Positions 8,548-17,410 of a stretch of DNA of 64,000 nucleotides are shown here, one piece after another; the first letter of the stretch is position 1; every line of letters starts with the position of its first letter. Under the pieces are notes generated by a model, which was given only the letters and a program-made list of their open reading frames with translations, made no database searches and had not been told where the DNA came from. The DNA is from Fictibacillus fluitans (GTDB lineage Bacteria; Bacillota; Bacilli; Bacillales; Fictibacillaceae): contig NZ_JAUHTR010000002.1 of assembly GCF_030418125.1 (NCBI RefSeq), positions 186,001 through 250,000 on the forward strand, read 5' to 3'. The position numbers and the translations under genes were made by a program.

Positions 8548-9621
8548 ATGAGCAAACAAGACGGCATGAACTATGCCCCAAAAGGAAAACCAAACCGTGT
8601 GGTGGCAGAAGGTGACTTTGCCATTGCCGCTGTTGCCCTTGATCATGGACACATTTACGGCATGTGCAATGGACTGGCAGAAGCGGGTGCCACCCTTAAA
8701 TGGGTGTATGATCCCGACCAGTCAAAAGTTGACCAATTCAAGAAAGCTTTTCCGGAGGTCAGGATCGCTTCCTCCGAGGAAGAAGTTCTGAATGATCCGG
8801 ACGTAAAAATGGTGGCCGGTGCTGCCATCCCTTCCAAGCGCTGTGAACTGGGTCTTCGAGTGATGGGCCATGGAAAGGACTATTTTACGGATAAAACACC
8901 GTTTACCACATTGGAGCAGCTGGAACAGGCGAAGAAAAAGGCTGCTGAAACGAGACAGAAGTACATGGTGTATTACAGCGAGCGGCTGCATGTGGAATCG
9001 GCTGTATTTGCCGGACAGCTCATTGATGAGGGAGCCATCGGCAGGGTGATACAGGTGACAGGCTTTGGTCCTCACCGCCTGTCAGCGCCATCAAGGCCCG
9101 ACTGGTTTTTCAAAAAGGAAACGTATGGCGGAATCCTTTGTGATATCGGCAGCCATCAGATCGAGCAGTTCCTTTTTTATACAAAGTCAAAGGATGCCAG
9201 GGTGCTCTCGAGCAAGGTCGGAAACTATGCAAGCAAGGATTATCCAGAGCTTGAGGATTACGGGGACGCCACACTTCTCAGTGAAAATGGGGCGACCCAA
9301 TACTTCCGGGTCGACTGGCTGACACCGGACGGATTGGGCACATGGGGAGACGGAAGAACGTTCATTCTCGGAACGGAAGGCTATATTGAAATTCGCAAAT
9401 ATATCAATGTGGCCAGTGAAGACAGCGGGGATCATCTGTATCTGGTAAATGGCGAAGGCGAACAGCACTTTCACCTCACTGGCAAAGTCGGTTATCCGTT
9501 TTTCGGCGAGCTGATCCTCGACTGCCTGAACCGGACGGAAAAAGCGATGACCCAGGAGCATGCCTTTAAAGCGGCAGAGTTGTGCCTGGTTGCCCAGGAG
9601 AACGCAATCAGGGTGGAATAG
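8548..9621 (+). CDS. Atypical Gfo/Idh/MocA-family oxidoreductase
   Basis: This 357-residue protein keeps the family fold but lacks its signature motifs. The Rossmann glycine loop is replaced by AAVALDHGHIYGM, and the EKP segment reads DKTPFTT. The substrate-domain strand GGILCDIGSHQIEQFLFY is conserved, with the His in the expected place. The altered nucleotide loop suggests a different cofactor mode or a non-redox role such as a partner subunit to the dehydrogenase encoded 15 bases upstream. The start ATG has AAAGGAG in front. Family membership is fairly sure, activity is not. Confidence 0.82.
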   Translation: MSKQDGMNYAPKGKPNRVVAEGDFAIAAVALDHGHIYGMCNGLAEAGATLKWVYDPDQSKVDQFKKAFPEVRIASSEEEVLNDPDVKMVAGAAIPSKRCELGLRVMGHGKDYFTDKTPFTTLEQLEQAKKKAAETRQKYMVYYSERLHVESAVFAGQLIDEGAIGRVIQVTGFGPHRLSAPSRPDWFFKKETYGGILCDIGSHQIEQFLFYTKSKDARVLSSKVGNYASKDYPELEDYGDATLLSENGATQYFRVDWLTPDGLGTWGDGRTFILGTEGYIEIRKYINVASEDSGDHLYLVNGEGEQHFHLTGKVGYPFFGELILDCLNRTEKAMTQEHAFKAAELCLVAQENAIRVE

Positions 9622-9651
9622 AAAAAATTAAAAGACAGGCGGGCTGATATC

Positions 9652-10518
9652 ATGAAGTTTTCTGTGTTTACCGTAATGGCACCGGACGCAACACCTGAGC
9701 AGTTATTGGGCTATCTGAAGGAATACGGATACGAGGGAGTGGAATGGCGGTTTAAAGAAACGCCACAGGAACTCAAAAAGGAAGAGCCGAGCTTTTGGGG
9801 CAATAACCTGTGCACCATTGCCCCGGATATCACGGATGAAGAGCTTGCGCATTTATCGTCTGTAACAAAGGAAAAAGGCATTGAAGTCACAAGTGTAACG
9901 CCTTACCTGTCCTGTGGTGATCTGGCGGCAACGGAAAATGTGCTGCGGGTCGCCCAGTCACTCGGTGCATCAACAGTACGACTTGGTGTTCCCCGGTATG
10001 ACCGGAGCAGAAATTACAATGATTTGTTTAAGGAAGCAGTGAGCTACTTAAAAGAGGCTGAGGAGATGTGCAGGCAATACGGCGTAAAGGGACTTGTGGA
10101 GACGCATCACCAGACGATTGCCCCGAGCGCCGGGCTTGCCCATCGGTTGGTCTCATCCTTTAACCCTGACCATATCGGCGTCCTGTATGATCCGGGCAAC
10201 ATGGTGCATGAGGGATTTGAAAATTACCGGATGGGCATAGAGCTTCTCGGCCCTTACCTCGCACACGTTCATGCGAAAAACGCCGTCTGGAAGCAAAGCG
10301 GACAGGCGGCTGACGGAAGTGTTCAGTGGAAAGCGGAATGGGCCTTGCTGGAAAAAGGAATCGTGGACTGGAAGCAGGTGATTCAGGACTTAAAAGCGGT
10401 TGGCTATGATGGATATATTGGCATTGAAGACTTCAGCCAGGCGCTGTCGACGCACGACTCCCTGAAGCATCATGTTCAGTCCTTGAAAAAACTGCTGAAT
10501 GAAACACTGGCTGTATAA
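9652..10518 (+). CDS. Sugar phosphate isomerase/epimerase family protein
   Basis: This is a third xylose-isomerase-like TIM barrel of 288 residues. Metal-ligand strands are GLVETHHQTI (Glu, His), GVLYDPGNMVHEG (Asp), LAHVHAKNA (His, Lys/Asn) and GYIGIEDFSQA (Glu). It begins at ATG in the same orientation as the two dehydrogenases before it, and its stop lies 13 bases before the start of the next isomerase gene. Together they suggest successive isomerisation or dehydration steps on keto-sugars. The exact substrate is unknown. Confidence 0.85.
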   Translation: MKFSVFTVMAPDATPEQLLGYLKEYGYEGVEWRFKETPQELKKEEPSFWGNNLCTIAPDITDEELAHLSSVTKEKGIEVTSVTPYLSCGDLAATENVLRVAQSLGASTVRLGVPRYDRSRNYNDLFKEAVSYLKEAEEMCRQYGVKGLVETHHQTIAPSAGLAHRLVSSFNPDHIGVLYDPGNMVHEGFENYRMGIELLGPYLAHVHAKNAVWKQSGQAADGSVQWKAEWALLEKGIVDWKQVIQDLKAVGYDGYIGIEDFSQALSTHDSLKHHVQSLKKLLNETLAV

Positions 10519-10531
10519 AGGAGGAGAAGGA

Positions 10532-11305
10532 ATGAAGCTTGGCTGTTGTACGACCATTGATAACTCCGCCATCGCCAAAAATGCCGGTTTTGATTTTCTG
10601 GAATGTACGGTGGTATCCCTCGTTCCGGAAAATGATGACGAATTTCCCGCAATCCTGGAACGCTACCAGGATTGCGGGCTTCCGGTGGAGGCCTGCAACA
10701 TCTTTTTGCCGGGATCACTTAAAGTTACCGGTGAACACGTGAACATTTCATCGGTTGAACGATATGTCGAAAAAGCGCTTCTTCGTGTGAAGCAAATCGG
10801 TGCCGATACCATCGTTTTTGGAAGCGGAGGCGCACGGTCCCTGCCGGAGGGGTTTTCAAGGGAAAAGGGTCAGGAGCAGATTGTTCAGTTTCTTGGTCTG
10901 GTGGCCAATTACAGTGATTCTCTCGGCATTACGATTGTCATTGAGCCGCTGAACCAAAAGGAAAGCAATATCATTAACTCGGTTCCCGAAGCCGTGGAGA
11001 TAGCCAAAAGGGTAAATCGTCCTTCCATCAAGGTGTTGGCTGATTTTTATCATATGGATGAAGAAAATGAGCCGCTTGAGCACCTGGTATCTGAAAAAGA
11101 CTATATCCGACATATCCATGTGGCCGATTCAGGAAGGAGGGCGCCCGGCACGGGAACGTATCCTTATGACCGGTTTGTCTCCTGCCTGAGCGGGGCGGGA
11201 TACAACGGCCGCATCTCCATCGAATGCCAGTGGCAGGACTTTGAAGCGGAAGCTGCTGCGGCAAGGCAGTTTCTATCATCGGTTCTTTACTCGGGGAAAG
11301 TGTAG
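10532..11305 (+). CDS. Sugar phosphate isomerase/epimerase family protein
   Basis: This is a fourth TIM-barrel protein of the same superfamily, 257 residues from ATG 10532. That start is supported by GGAGGAGAAGG directly upstream; an in-frame ATG at 10499 lies inside the preceding gene. Ligand strands are TIVIEPLNQKE (Glu), IKVLADFYHMDEE (Asp, His), IRHIHVADSGRR (His, Asp) and GRISIECQW (Glu). This arrangement resembles the hydroxypyruvate-isomerase/tagatose-epimerase branch. It ends the nine-gene catabolic run; the second AraC gene begins 43 bases later. Confidence 0.85.
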   Translation: MKLGCCTTIDNSAIAKNAGFDFLECTVVSLVPENDDEFPAILERYQDCGLPVEACNIFLPGSLKVTGEHVNISSVERYVEKALLRVKQIGADTIVFGSGGARSLPEGFSREKGQEQIVQFLGLVANYSDSLGITIVIEPLNQKESNIINSVPEAVEIAKRVNRPSIKVLADFYHMDEENEPLEHLVSEKDYIRHIHVADSGRRAPGTGTYPYDRFVSCLSGAGYNGRISIECQWQDFEAEAAAARQFLSSVLYSGKV

Positions 11306-11348
11306 TCAGGTTTGCCTTTCGTTTTAAATCGTAAAGGGGGAGAAAAAA

Positions 11349-12245
11349 TTGGAGGAAGAATTTTTTGTTTCTGAATATCGGATGTCCAAAGAGATCAAGA
11401 AAGAGGACTATGATTTTCATTCCCATGATACGTACGAAGTATATTTCTTTCACAGCGGCCGGTGCAAGTACATGATCGGCGATGAAATCCATCATCTGCA
11501 GGAAAACGACATTATCATTATGGACGGTTTGACGCTGCACCGGCCTTATCCTGAAGAAGATCAGCCTTATATCCGGAGTGTCATTCAGTTTTCCGGAGAA
11601 TGGCTGAAACCGGTGCTTGCCAATTTAAAGGTGCCGGAGCTTCTCAACCCTTTTTATATGCTGAACAATTGCCTGTTCCGCGGGGTGGATCAGGCTATGC
11701 TCGCTGAAATTGAAGAGCTGATCAAGAAAATAGCACAGGTTGGTTTTTCAACAGGGTACAAGCAGGAGGACAAGTTTGAAAACCGGCTGAAGGAAGGGGA
11801 AGTGACGACACTTCTCGTTCAGCTGCTGTTTAAAATCTATGAATTAAGCAAGCTGAGGATCGTCAAAATTCCCTCCGTCAAGTCGGAAAAACGCATGCAC
11901 GTCGACCGCATCATCCGCTGGGTGGAAGACAACCGTGAAAAAAACATTAAACTGGATGATATCGCCAAAAGCCTGAATATCAGTAAATATTACATGTCCA
12001 GAATCTTCAAGTGCGTGACAGGCTTCACCATCATGGAATACCTGATGAGCTGCCGCATCAAAAGAGCCAAATACTTGCTCGAAATGCATCCTGAAATGTC
12101 GATTTTGGAGGTGGCATTGGAGTCTGGATTTGAAAATTCCTCGCATTTCAGCCGCTTTTTCCGCAAACAAGTCAAAATAACACCCACCGCCTACCGCAAT
12201 GAGCGCACCATAAGTGAAGCACTGGATCAAATCGGAAACTACTAG
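11349..12245 (+). CDS. AraC-family transcriptional regulator
   Basis: This 298-residue regulator has an N-terminal cupin sensor domain (DYDFHSHDTYEVYFFHSG and NDIIIMDGLTLHRPYP) and a C-terminal double helix-turn-helix (LDDIAKSLNISKYYMSRIF near residue 206; MSILEVALESGFENSSHFSRFF near 256). The start is TTG, positioned by AAAGGGGGA at 11332-11340. It sits between the catabolic genes and the CUT1 importer and is the obvious candidate to control the importer promoter in the 141-base gap downstream. The ligand is unknown, probably the imported sugar. Confidence 0.9.
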   Translation: MEEEFFVSEYRMSKEIKKEDYDFHSHDTYEVYFFHSGRCKYMIGDEIHHLQENDIIIMDGLTLHRPYPEEDQPYIRSVIQFSGEWLKPVLANLKVPELLNPFYMLNNCLFRGVDQAMLAEIEELIKKIAQVGFSTGYKQEDKFENRLKEGEVTTLLVQLLFKIYELSKLRIVKIPSVKSEKRMHVDRIIRWVEDNREKNIKLDDIAKSLNISKYYMSRIFKCVTGFTIMEYLMSCRIKRAKYLLEMHPEMSILEVALESGFENSSHFSRFFRKQVKITPTAYRNERTISEALDQIGNY

Positions 12246-12342
12246 AACGAAAATAGAGCAACATCAGACAAATTTTTCAAGAAAAAGGACCATCCTGCAA
12301 CCTTTAAATTATCCGAAAATTAGTAAAATTAAAACAGATAAA

Positions 12343-12356
12343 TGAAAGCGTTTTAT
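12343..12356 (+). promoter_or_regulatory. cre-like catabolite repression box before the importer operon
   Basis: TGAAAGCGTTTTAT matches the CcpA operator consensus TGWNANCGNTNWCA except at the last two bases. It lies 31 bases before the permease start, downstream of a possible TAAAAT -10 element at 12324. A CcpA block on sugar uptake fits the context. Prediction only. Confidence 0.5.
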
Positions 12357-12386
12357 ATTTACCCTGCCACTTGAAAGGAGGCTGTC

Positions 12387-13307
12387 ATGGCTAACAACAG
12401 CATTGAGCTGAACGTAAAAATGGAAGTGGAGAAGGTGCAAAGCAAACGGAAGGACTGGGGGCTGAAATGGTATGTGTTCCTCATTCCGAGCTTTCTGGGA
12501 ATCCTGCTGTTCATGGTCTACCCTGTGTTTGAATCTCTGCGTCTCAGCTTCTATCAATCCAATGGAACGGTCGAGAATTATATCGGACTCGCAAACTTTA
12601 AATCTGTCTTAACCTCGAACTCGTTCTGGAACTCAGTATGGAACACCTTTTATATCGGCATCTTCCAAATCATGATTACGATCCCGCTCGGTTTTATCTT
12701 TGCATCACTCATTAACTCTACCAAGCGGGGACAGAACTTTTTCAAGGTACTCTATTTCCTGCCCAATGTGACATCCATCGTTGCCGCTGCCATGATTTTT
12801 GCTTTCGTGCTTCATCCGGAAATGGGGATCGTCAACTACGTCCTTCACGCCATCGGTCTTCCGACTCCAGGCTGGCTTTCTGATCCGTCGACCTCAAAGT
12901 GGGCGGTTATCATTCTTGCGGTCTGGCACTGGATTGGTTTTGTCATCATCATCTGTCTTGCCAATCTCCAGGCGATTCCGAGTGAAATGTACGAAGCCGC
13001 ACGAATCGACGGGGCAAGCGGGCTGCAGCAATGGTTTTTCATCACCATTCCCAATATGGCAGGAACCTTCGCCTTTTTACTGATTACCGGATGGATTGGA
13101 GCACTGCAGCGTTTTAATGAAGTCTATGTGCTGGGCGGACCGAACGGCAGTCCTGCAAGGTCGATTCAAACGATGGGAGCATTTATTTACGAACGGGGCT
13201 TTACAGGGTTCGAGTTCGGAATCGCTTCGGCCGCAACCTATATCATGTTCATTTTGATACTGGTCTTCACGTTTATCAACCTGAAATTTTCCAAAATGAA
13301 AATATAA
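12387..13307 (+). CDS. CUT1 ABC sugar importer, permease subunit (MalF/UgpA type)
   Basis: This 306-residue inner-membrane permease has an N-terminal cytoplasmic tail rich in charged residues, then about six transmembrane helices. The EAA loop that docks to the ATPase reads EMYEAARIDGASGLQQWFFI near residues 199-218. It begins at ATG behind AAAGGAGG. The MalG-type partner starts 20 bases downstream and the binding lipoprotein follows. The oligosaccharide or glycoside carried is unknown. No ATPase gene accompanies it, so it presumably shares an MsmX-like ATPase encoded elsewhere. Confidence 0.92.
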   Translation: MANNSIELNVKMEVEKVQSKRKDWGLKWYVFLIPSFLGILLFMVYPVFESLRLSFYQSNGTVENYIGLANFKSVLTSNSFWNSVWNTFYIGIFQIMITIPLGFIFASLINSTKRGQNFFKVLYFLPNVTSIVAAAMIFAFVLHPEMGIVNYVLHAIGLPTPGWLSDPSTSKWAVIILAVWHWIGFVIIICLANLQAIPSEMYEAARIDGASGLQQWFFITIPNMAGTFAFLLITGWIGALQRFNEVYVLGGPNGSPARSIQTMGAFIYERGFTGFEFGIASAATYIMFILILVFTFINLKFSKMKI

Positions 13308-13327
13308 GTGAACGGGGGTTGTGTTGT

Positions 13328-14182
13328 ATGAAAGCTGGATCTTCCTATAAAAAGAGAGAACAGATTGCTGGAGGCTTCAAGTTCGCTATTTTGCTGCTGT
13401 TTGGTTTGCTGCTTATTACGCCTTTCGTCTGGATGGTGAGCGTGGGATTTGACCGTACTGCCAATGTCACGATGCCCTTTCCGCCCAAATTAATACCGAA
13501 GAGCCCATCTTCATTTAACTTTGGCATCGTATTTGAAAACGGAAGCCTGCTTAAGGCTTACCTGAACTCCGGGATCGTAACCGTAAGTTCTGTGTTTATC
13601 GGGGTATCGGCATCACTGCTCGCAGGATACGCCTTTTCCAAAGGACGGTTCAAAGGAAAAAAGGTGCTGTTTGTGGTGGTGCTTTGCACGCTCATGATCC
13701 CCATGGAGCCGCGCCTGATTCCGTTGTACAAGCTGTTTAATTCGGTGCACCTGCTTAATACGTTCTGGCCGCTCGTTCTGCCGTCTTTGATCAGCGGCAT
13801 GCTGATCTTTCTCTGCAAGCAGTTCTTTGACCAGCTGCCTGACACACTGAGGGAGGCTTCGCAAATTGACGGAGCAGGGGAATTTACAACCTTCTTCCGC
13901 ATTTATCTTCCGCTTGCCGGGCCGATAGTTGCAACGATGATCATTTTGGCCTTTATCTGGAGCTGGAACGATTTCATGTGGCCGCTCGTTGTATTGAACA
14001 GCAAAGAGCTGCAGACGGTTCCTCTTTATCTCGCCAGCTTCTCCCTCGAGAATGGGACAAGCCTTGGCGGATTAACGATGGCATTGGCGACCATGAGTGT
14101 CCTGCCGATCGTTATTTTGTACCTGTTTTTGCAAAAATACATTATTCAAAGCATTGCGCTCAGCGGAGTAAAAGGAGAGTAG
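13328..14182 (+). CDS. CUT1 ABC sugar importer, permease subunit (MalG/UgpE type)
   Basis: This permease of 284 residues has about six membrane helices and the EAA loop TLREASQIDGAGEFTTFFRI, followed by the IYLPLAGP helix typical of MalG-type subunits. The ATG at 13328 is preferred over an upstream in-frame TTG at 13319 because GGGGG lies nine bases before it. It forms the heterodimeric channel with the permease encoded just upstream, and the binding-protein gene starts 25 bases after it. Confidence 0.92.
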   Translation: MKAGSSYKKREQIAGGFKFAILLLFGLLLITPFVWMVSVGFDRTANVTMPFPPKLIPKSPSSFNFGIVFENGSLLKAYLNSGIVTVSSVFIGVSASLLAGYAFSKGRFKGKKVLFVVVLCTLMIPMEPRLIPLYKLFNSVHLLNTFWPLVLPSLISGMLIFLCKQFFDQLPDTLREASQIDGAGEFTTFFRIYLPLAGPIVATMIILAFIWSWNDFMWPLVVLNSKELQTVPLYLASFSLENGTSLGGLTMALATMSVLPIVILYLFLQKYIIQSIALSGVKGE

Positions 14183-14207
14183 GACCCATTTTAAAGGAGG
14201 CGAAAAA

Positions 14208-15563
14208 ATGAAACACATTCGGAAAGGGATTTCGTTATCGCTCATTTTAATGCTGGCTGTCATGATTATGCTGACCGGCTGTTCAAGCTCGGACACCTCA
14301 GGAAAAGCGGACGGAAAGTGGGCAGGAAAAAAGATCAAGGTGCAGATGATCGGGGACTTTAAGGACAAAACGGCTACCGACCCGATTACAGGGAAAAAAG
14401 TGAAGGGCATTGACGTCTTAAAAGAGGAATTTGAAAAACAGCATCCGGGTGCAAGCGTTGATTTTATCCTGATGCCCTGGGAAGGATACACGGAAAAAAC
14501 ACAGGCGATGATTACCTCCAATGAAGCCGATGTGTACCAGATGCCTGGGCTTGCCGATTTTGCGCCGCAGGGTGTACTGGAACCTCTTCAGCCGTACATC
14601 GATAAAGACAAGGAAATGGATCTGGACAAGTTTATCGACAGTCAGGTTGATGGCTGGAAGGTGCTTGGCAAGGACGACGACAAGCTGCAAATCTACGGCC
14701 TTCCGTTTTTGGGAGACGCGCGTTTTATCGCATATGACAAAAAGCTGTTTGACGACTGGGGTGTTGACTATCTCTCTGACCATCCGACCATGAAGGAGGT
14801 TGCGGAGAAAGCAAAGAAAATGACCGGGAAAAACCCGAAAACCGGAAAGCAGAACTATGGCATCTGGTTCCGCGGTGATTGGTCCTCCGCGTTCACCTTG
14901 ATCGATCTGGCTGAAGGACAAAACGGCAAATGGGGAGAAGGCTTTGCCTGGAAAGACGTGAAGTTCAATTTTAATTCCCCTGAGATGAAAAAAGGGCTGG
15001 ACTGGCTGCTCGACATGAAGAATTATGCGCCAAAGGGCCTTGTCAGCAACCAGGGTTCAGAAAAATGGCTCACCAAGGATAACAACGTTGCCATCATGAT
15101 GAACCAGGGACCTGGCGACACCATCAAACCGACATATGCCCAGGGGCTTGAGGACCGCATTGGCATCGCACAAGAGTTTAAAAACAAGGACGGAAAAGGC
15201 GGATTGTTTGCGGGAAGCCCGCTGGCGATTGCCAAGAGCAGTAAAAATAAAGACCTGGCCTGGGAATGGATTAAATTTGCGACAGATGAATTTGCCCAAA
15301 AGTATATTTTTGAAGAGGTTGGTGCCATTCCAGCCATTAAAGCCGCAAAAACCTGGAAGAGCACAAAGGAAATGCCTTTGATGCAGCCAGTGTTTGAAGC
15401 GATGAGAAGTCCAGTGACACCGCGATACCCATGGGGTTCCTCACAGCCGCGCTTTACCTTGACGTCAGAGATAGAAGCTGCCTTAACGGGTAAGCGCACG
15501 GCACAGCAGGCGCTGGATAAAGCGCAGCGGGAAAGCACCGCCTGGGTCGAAAATAGAAAGTAA
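14208..15563 (+). CDS. CUT1 ABC importer, extracellular sugar-binding lipoprotein
   Basis: This solute-binding protein of 451 residues has a lipoprotein signal peptide: a charged start, a hydrophobic core and the lipobox LTGC with Cys 25. It should be anchored to the outer face of the membrane. The mature part has the family-1 carbohydrate-binding-protein pattern (TSNEADVYQMPGLADF; GLPFLGDARFIAYDKKLFDDWG; LAIAKSSKNKDLAWEWIKFA). It begins behind AAAGGAGG. A perfect hairpin at 15568-15590 follows the stop, which may protect or overproduce this mRNA segment relative to the genes after it. Ligand unknown. Confidence 0.92.
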   Translation: MKHIRKGISLSLILMLAVMIMLTGCSSSDTSGKADGKWAGKKIKVQMIGDFKDKTATDPITGKKVKGIDVLKEEFEKQHPGASVDFILMPWEGYTEKTQAMITSNEADVYQMPGLADFAPQGVLEPLQPYIDKDKEMDLDKFIDSQVDGWKVLGKDDDKLQIYGLPFLGDARFIAYDKKLFDDWGVDYLSDHPTMKEVAEKAKKMTGKNPKTGKQNYGIWFRGDWSSAFTLIDLAEGQNGKWGEGFAWKDVKFNFNSPEMKKGLDWLLDMKNYAPKGLVSNQGSEKWLTKDNNVAIMMNQGPGDTIKPTYAQGLEDRIGIAQEFKNKDGKGGLFAGSPLAIAKSSKNKDLAWEWIKFATDEFAQKYIFEEVGAIPAIKAAKTWKSTKEMPLMQPVFEAMRSPVTPRYPWGSSQPRFTLTSEIEAALTGKRTAQQALDKAQRESTAWVENRK

Positions 15564-15567
15564 GTTG

Positions 15568-15590
15568 AAGGAGGAGGAGAAATCCTCCTT
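15568..15590 (+). terminator. Hairpin after the binding-protein gene (attenuator or mRNA-stabilising)
   Basis: AAGGAGGA (15568-15575) pairs perfectly with TCCTCCTT (15583-15590) around a seven-base loop. Only a weak T-rich stretch (TTCTTTG) follows, so it may act as a partial terminator or 3' stabiliser. The downstream gene starts 24 bases later with its own GGAGGG site. Confidence 0.6.
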
Positions 15591-15613
15591 TCTTTGCATA
15601 GGAGGGAAGTTTG

Positions 15614-16249
15614 ATGGATGGAACGGCCTTTGGCGGCTTTTATATGGCCTGTGTATGGTTTGCACGGTTCGCGTTTTTAAATGTTCTGTGGCTTCTTTTC
15701 AGTCTGGCGGGATTGGTGATCGGCGGTATTTTCCCGGCAACCGCTGCGTTGTTTGCAGTTGAGCGTTCATGGATTCGAAAAGAGGAAAGTCCTTCACTTA
15801 TCCGGCAGTTCTGGAGAGAGTACCGGGCTCAGTTTGTAAAAGCGAACATGCTGGGGTATCTTATGGTGCTGTTCGGAGGGCTATTGTGGGTGAATGTAAA
15901 ACTGATGTTCCCGCTCGATTATTTAGTAATTGGTGTGCTGAAGGTTTTACTGCTTGGTTTGTTCTTTTTATTTGTCATCGTACTGCTGTATCTTTTTCCG
16001 GTGATGGTTCATTTTAAAGGCGGAATCCTGGATTGTGTGAAGAATGCGCTGTTTGTCGGGCTGTCATCACCGCTGATGACGGTGATGAGCGGGCTGGGTA
16101 TCCTGGTGGTAACGTATAGTTGCTACAAGATTCCTGGGCTTTCTGTCTTCTTTTATGTGAGTGGTGCAGGCTTTCTTTCAATGTGGTTTTCTCATTGCGC
16201 ATTCCTCAGGCTGGAAGGGAAGGCAAAAGCGGGTGGACTGGATGGATGA
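15614..16249 (+). CDS. DUF624 (YesL-like) membrane protein
   Basis: This is a small integral membrane protein of 211 residues with about four to five hydrophobic helices. It matches the DUF624/YesL family commonly encoded beside CUT1 sugar importers in Bacillota (N-terminal WFARFAFLNVLWLLFSLAG and the ATAALFAVERSWI segment). The ATG at 15614 is preferred over the adjacent TTG, with GGAGGG at 15601. It overlaps the DUF2264 gene by eight bases. Its biochemical role is unknown, probably accessory to transport or to the polysaccharide-use system. Confidence 0.8.
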   Translation: MDGTAFGGFYMACVWFARFAFLNVLWLLFSLAGLVIGGIFPATAALFAVERSWIRKEESPSLIRQFWREYRAQFVKANMLGYLMVLFGGLLWVNVKLMFPLDYLVIGVLKVLLLGLFFLFVIVLLYLFPVMVHFKGGILDCVKNALFVGLSSPLMTVMSGLGILVVTYSCYKIPGLSVFFYVSGAGFLSMWFSHCAFLRLEGKAKAGGLDG

Positions 16250-17387
16250 TTCCACGCGCTCATTTTGGCTGGTCACGATGCTTACCCTGGCCAGAACTCC
16301 GCTTGAAGTACTCGCTAAAAGAGAGCTGAAAGCAAAAATGAAGGTGGAAATGAAGGAAGGTGCAGACCGAGAGTCGTATGTTTATCTGGAAACACTGTCT
16401 CGTCTGCTTGTCGGCATGGCACCGTGGCTTGAAGGAAAATCAGAGGGCAGTGAAGAACATCTTCGAAAGCATTATGGTGAGCTGGCCCGTCAGGCGATTG
16501 ATGCTGGAACAGACCCGGCATCCCCCGATTATATGAACTATTCAGAGGGCTTCCAGCCGATTGTTGACACCGCATTTTTGGCTCAGGCAATTCTTCGGGC
16601 ACCGACCGAGCTGTGGGAAAAGCTGGACGGGCATGTGAAGAGGAATGTGATCACCGCTTTAAAAGCGACCCGTTCACGAAAGCCCGTCTTCTCCAATTGG
16701 CTTTTGTTTTCTGCCGTGATTGAAGCCGCTTTGCAGCGGATGGGTGAAAGCGACTGGGATCCTATGCGGATTGACTATGCCATCAAGCAGATGGAGCAAT
16801 GGTATGCGGGGGATGGCGTCTACAGTGACGGTCCCCATTTTCGTTTTGATTACTATAACAGCTTTGTTATTCAGCCGATGCTGCTCGAGGTGCTGGAGGC
16901 AGTTGGCTCTCATTATGAGGACTGGCAGGTAAGAGTGGAGACGGTGAAGGATAGGTCGCGGCGCTATGCGGAAATTCTTGAACGTTTAATCTCTCCGGAG
17001 GGCACGTTTCCGCCCGTTGGCCGGTCACTTGCCTACCGCTGCGGTGTTTTTCATACACTGGCGCAGCACGCATGGCGAGAAGATCTGCCGGAGAGTGTAT
17101 CATCCGCCCAGGTTCGGTGCGGGTTGACCGCCGTTTTGAAAAAGTGCCTGCATTCACCCGGAACGTATAGTGATGACGGTTGGCTAACGGTTGGGTTTTG
17201 CGGTCATCAGCCCGGCATTGGTGAACACTACATCACCAATGGCAGCGTCTATCTGTGTTCACTGGTCTTCTTGCCGCTGGGATTGCCGGAATCGGCTTCC
17301 TTTTGGCGGGATCAGGATGAAAATTGGACCTCAAAAAAGGCATGGTCAGGAATGGACTTTCCGAGAGATCATGCGTTGAAAAGTTAA
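16242..17387 (+). CDS. DUF2264 domain protein
   Basis: This 381-residue, mostly helical protein matches the DUF2264 family, predicted (alpha/alpha)-barrel proteins related to unsaturated-uronyl hydrolases and heparinase-type folds. Recognisable family blocks are MNYSEGFQPIVDTAFLAQAI, KQMEQWYAGDGVYSDGPHFRFDYYNSFVIQ, FPPVGRSLAYRCGVFHTLA and the C-terminal WTSKKAWSG..PRDHAL. Only the N-terminal ~380-residue domain is present; some relatives carry a further C-terminal domain. The ATG at 16242 gives an eight-base overlap with the DUF624 gene. It may trim an imported oligosaccharide; the reaction is not established. Confidence 0.82.
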   Translation: MDDSTRSFWLVTMLTLARTPLEVLAKRELKAKMKVEMKEGADRESYVYLETLSRLLVGMAPWLEGKSEGSEEHLRKHYGELARQAIDAGTDPASPDYMNYSEGFQPIVDTAFLAQAILRAPTELWEKLDGHVKRNVITALKATRSRKPVFSNWLLFSAVIEAALQRMGESDWDPMRIDYAIKQMEQWYAGDGVYSDGPHFRFDYYNSFVIQPMLLEVLEAVGSHYEDWQVRVETVKDRSRRYAEILERLISPEGTFPPVGRSLAYRCGVFHTLAQHAWREDLPESVSSAQVRCGLTAVLKKCLHSPGTYSDDGWLTVGFCGHQPGIGEHYITNGSVYLCSLVFLPLGLPESASFWRDQDENWTSKKAWSGMDFPRDHALKS

Positions 17388-17410
17388 GTGGAAAAAGGAG
17401 TGCAAACGGT

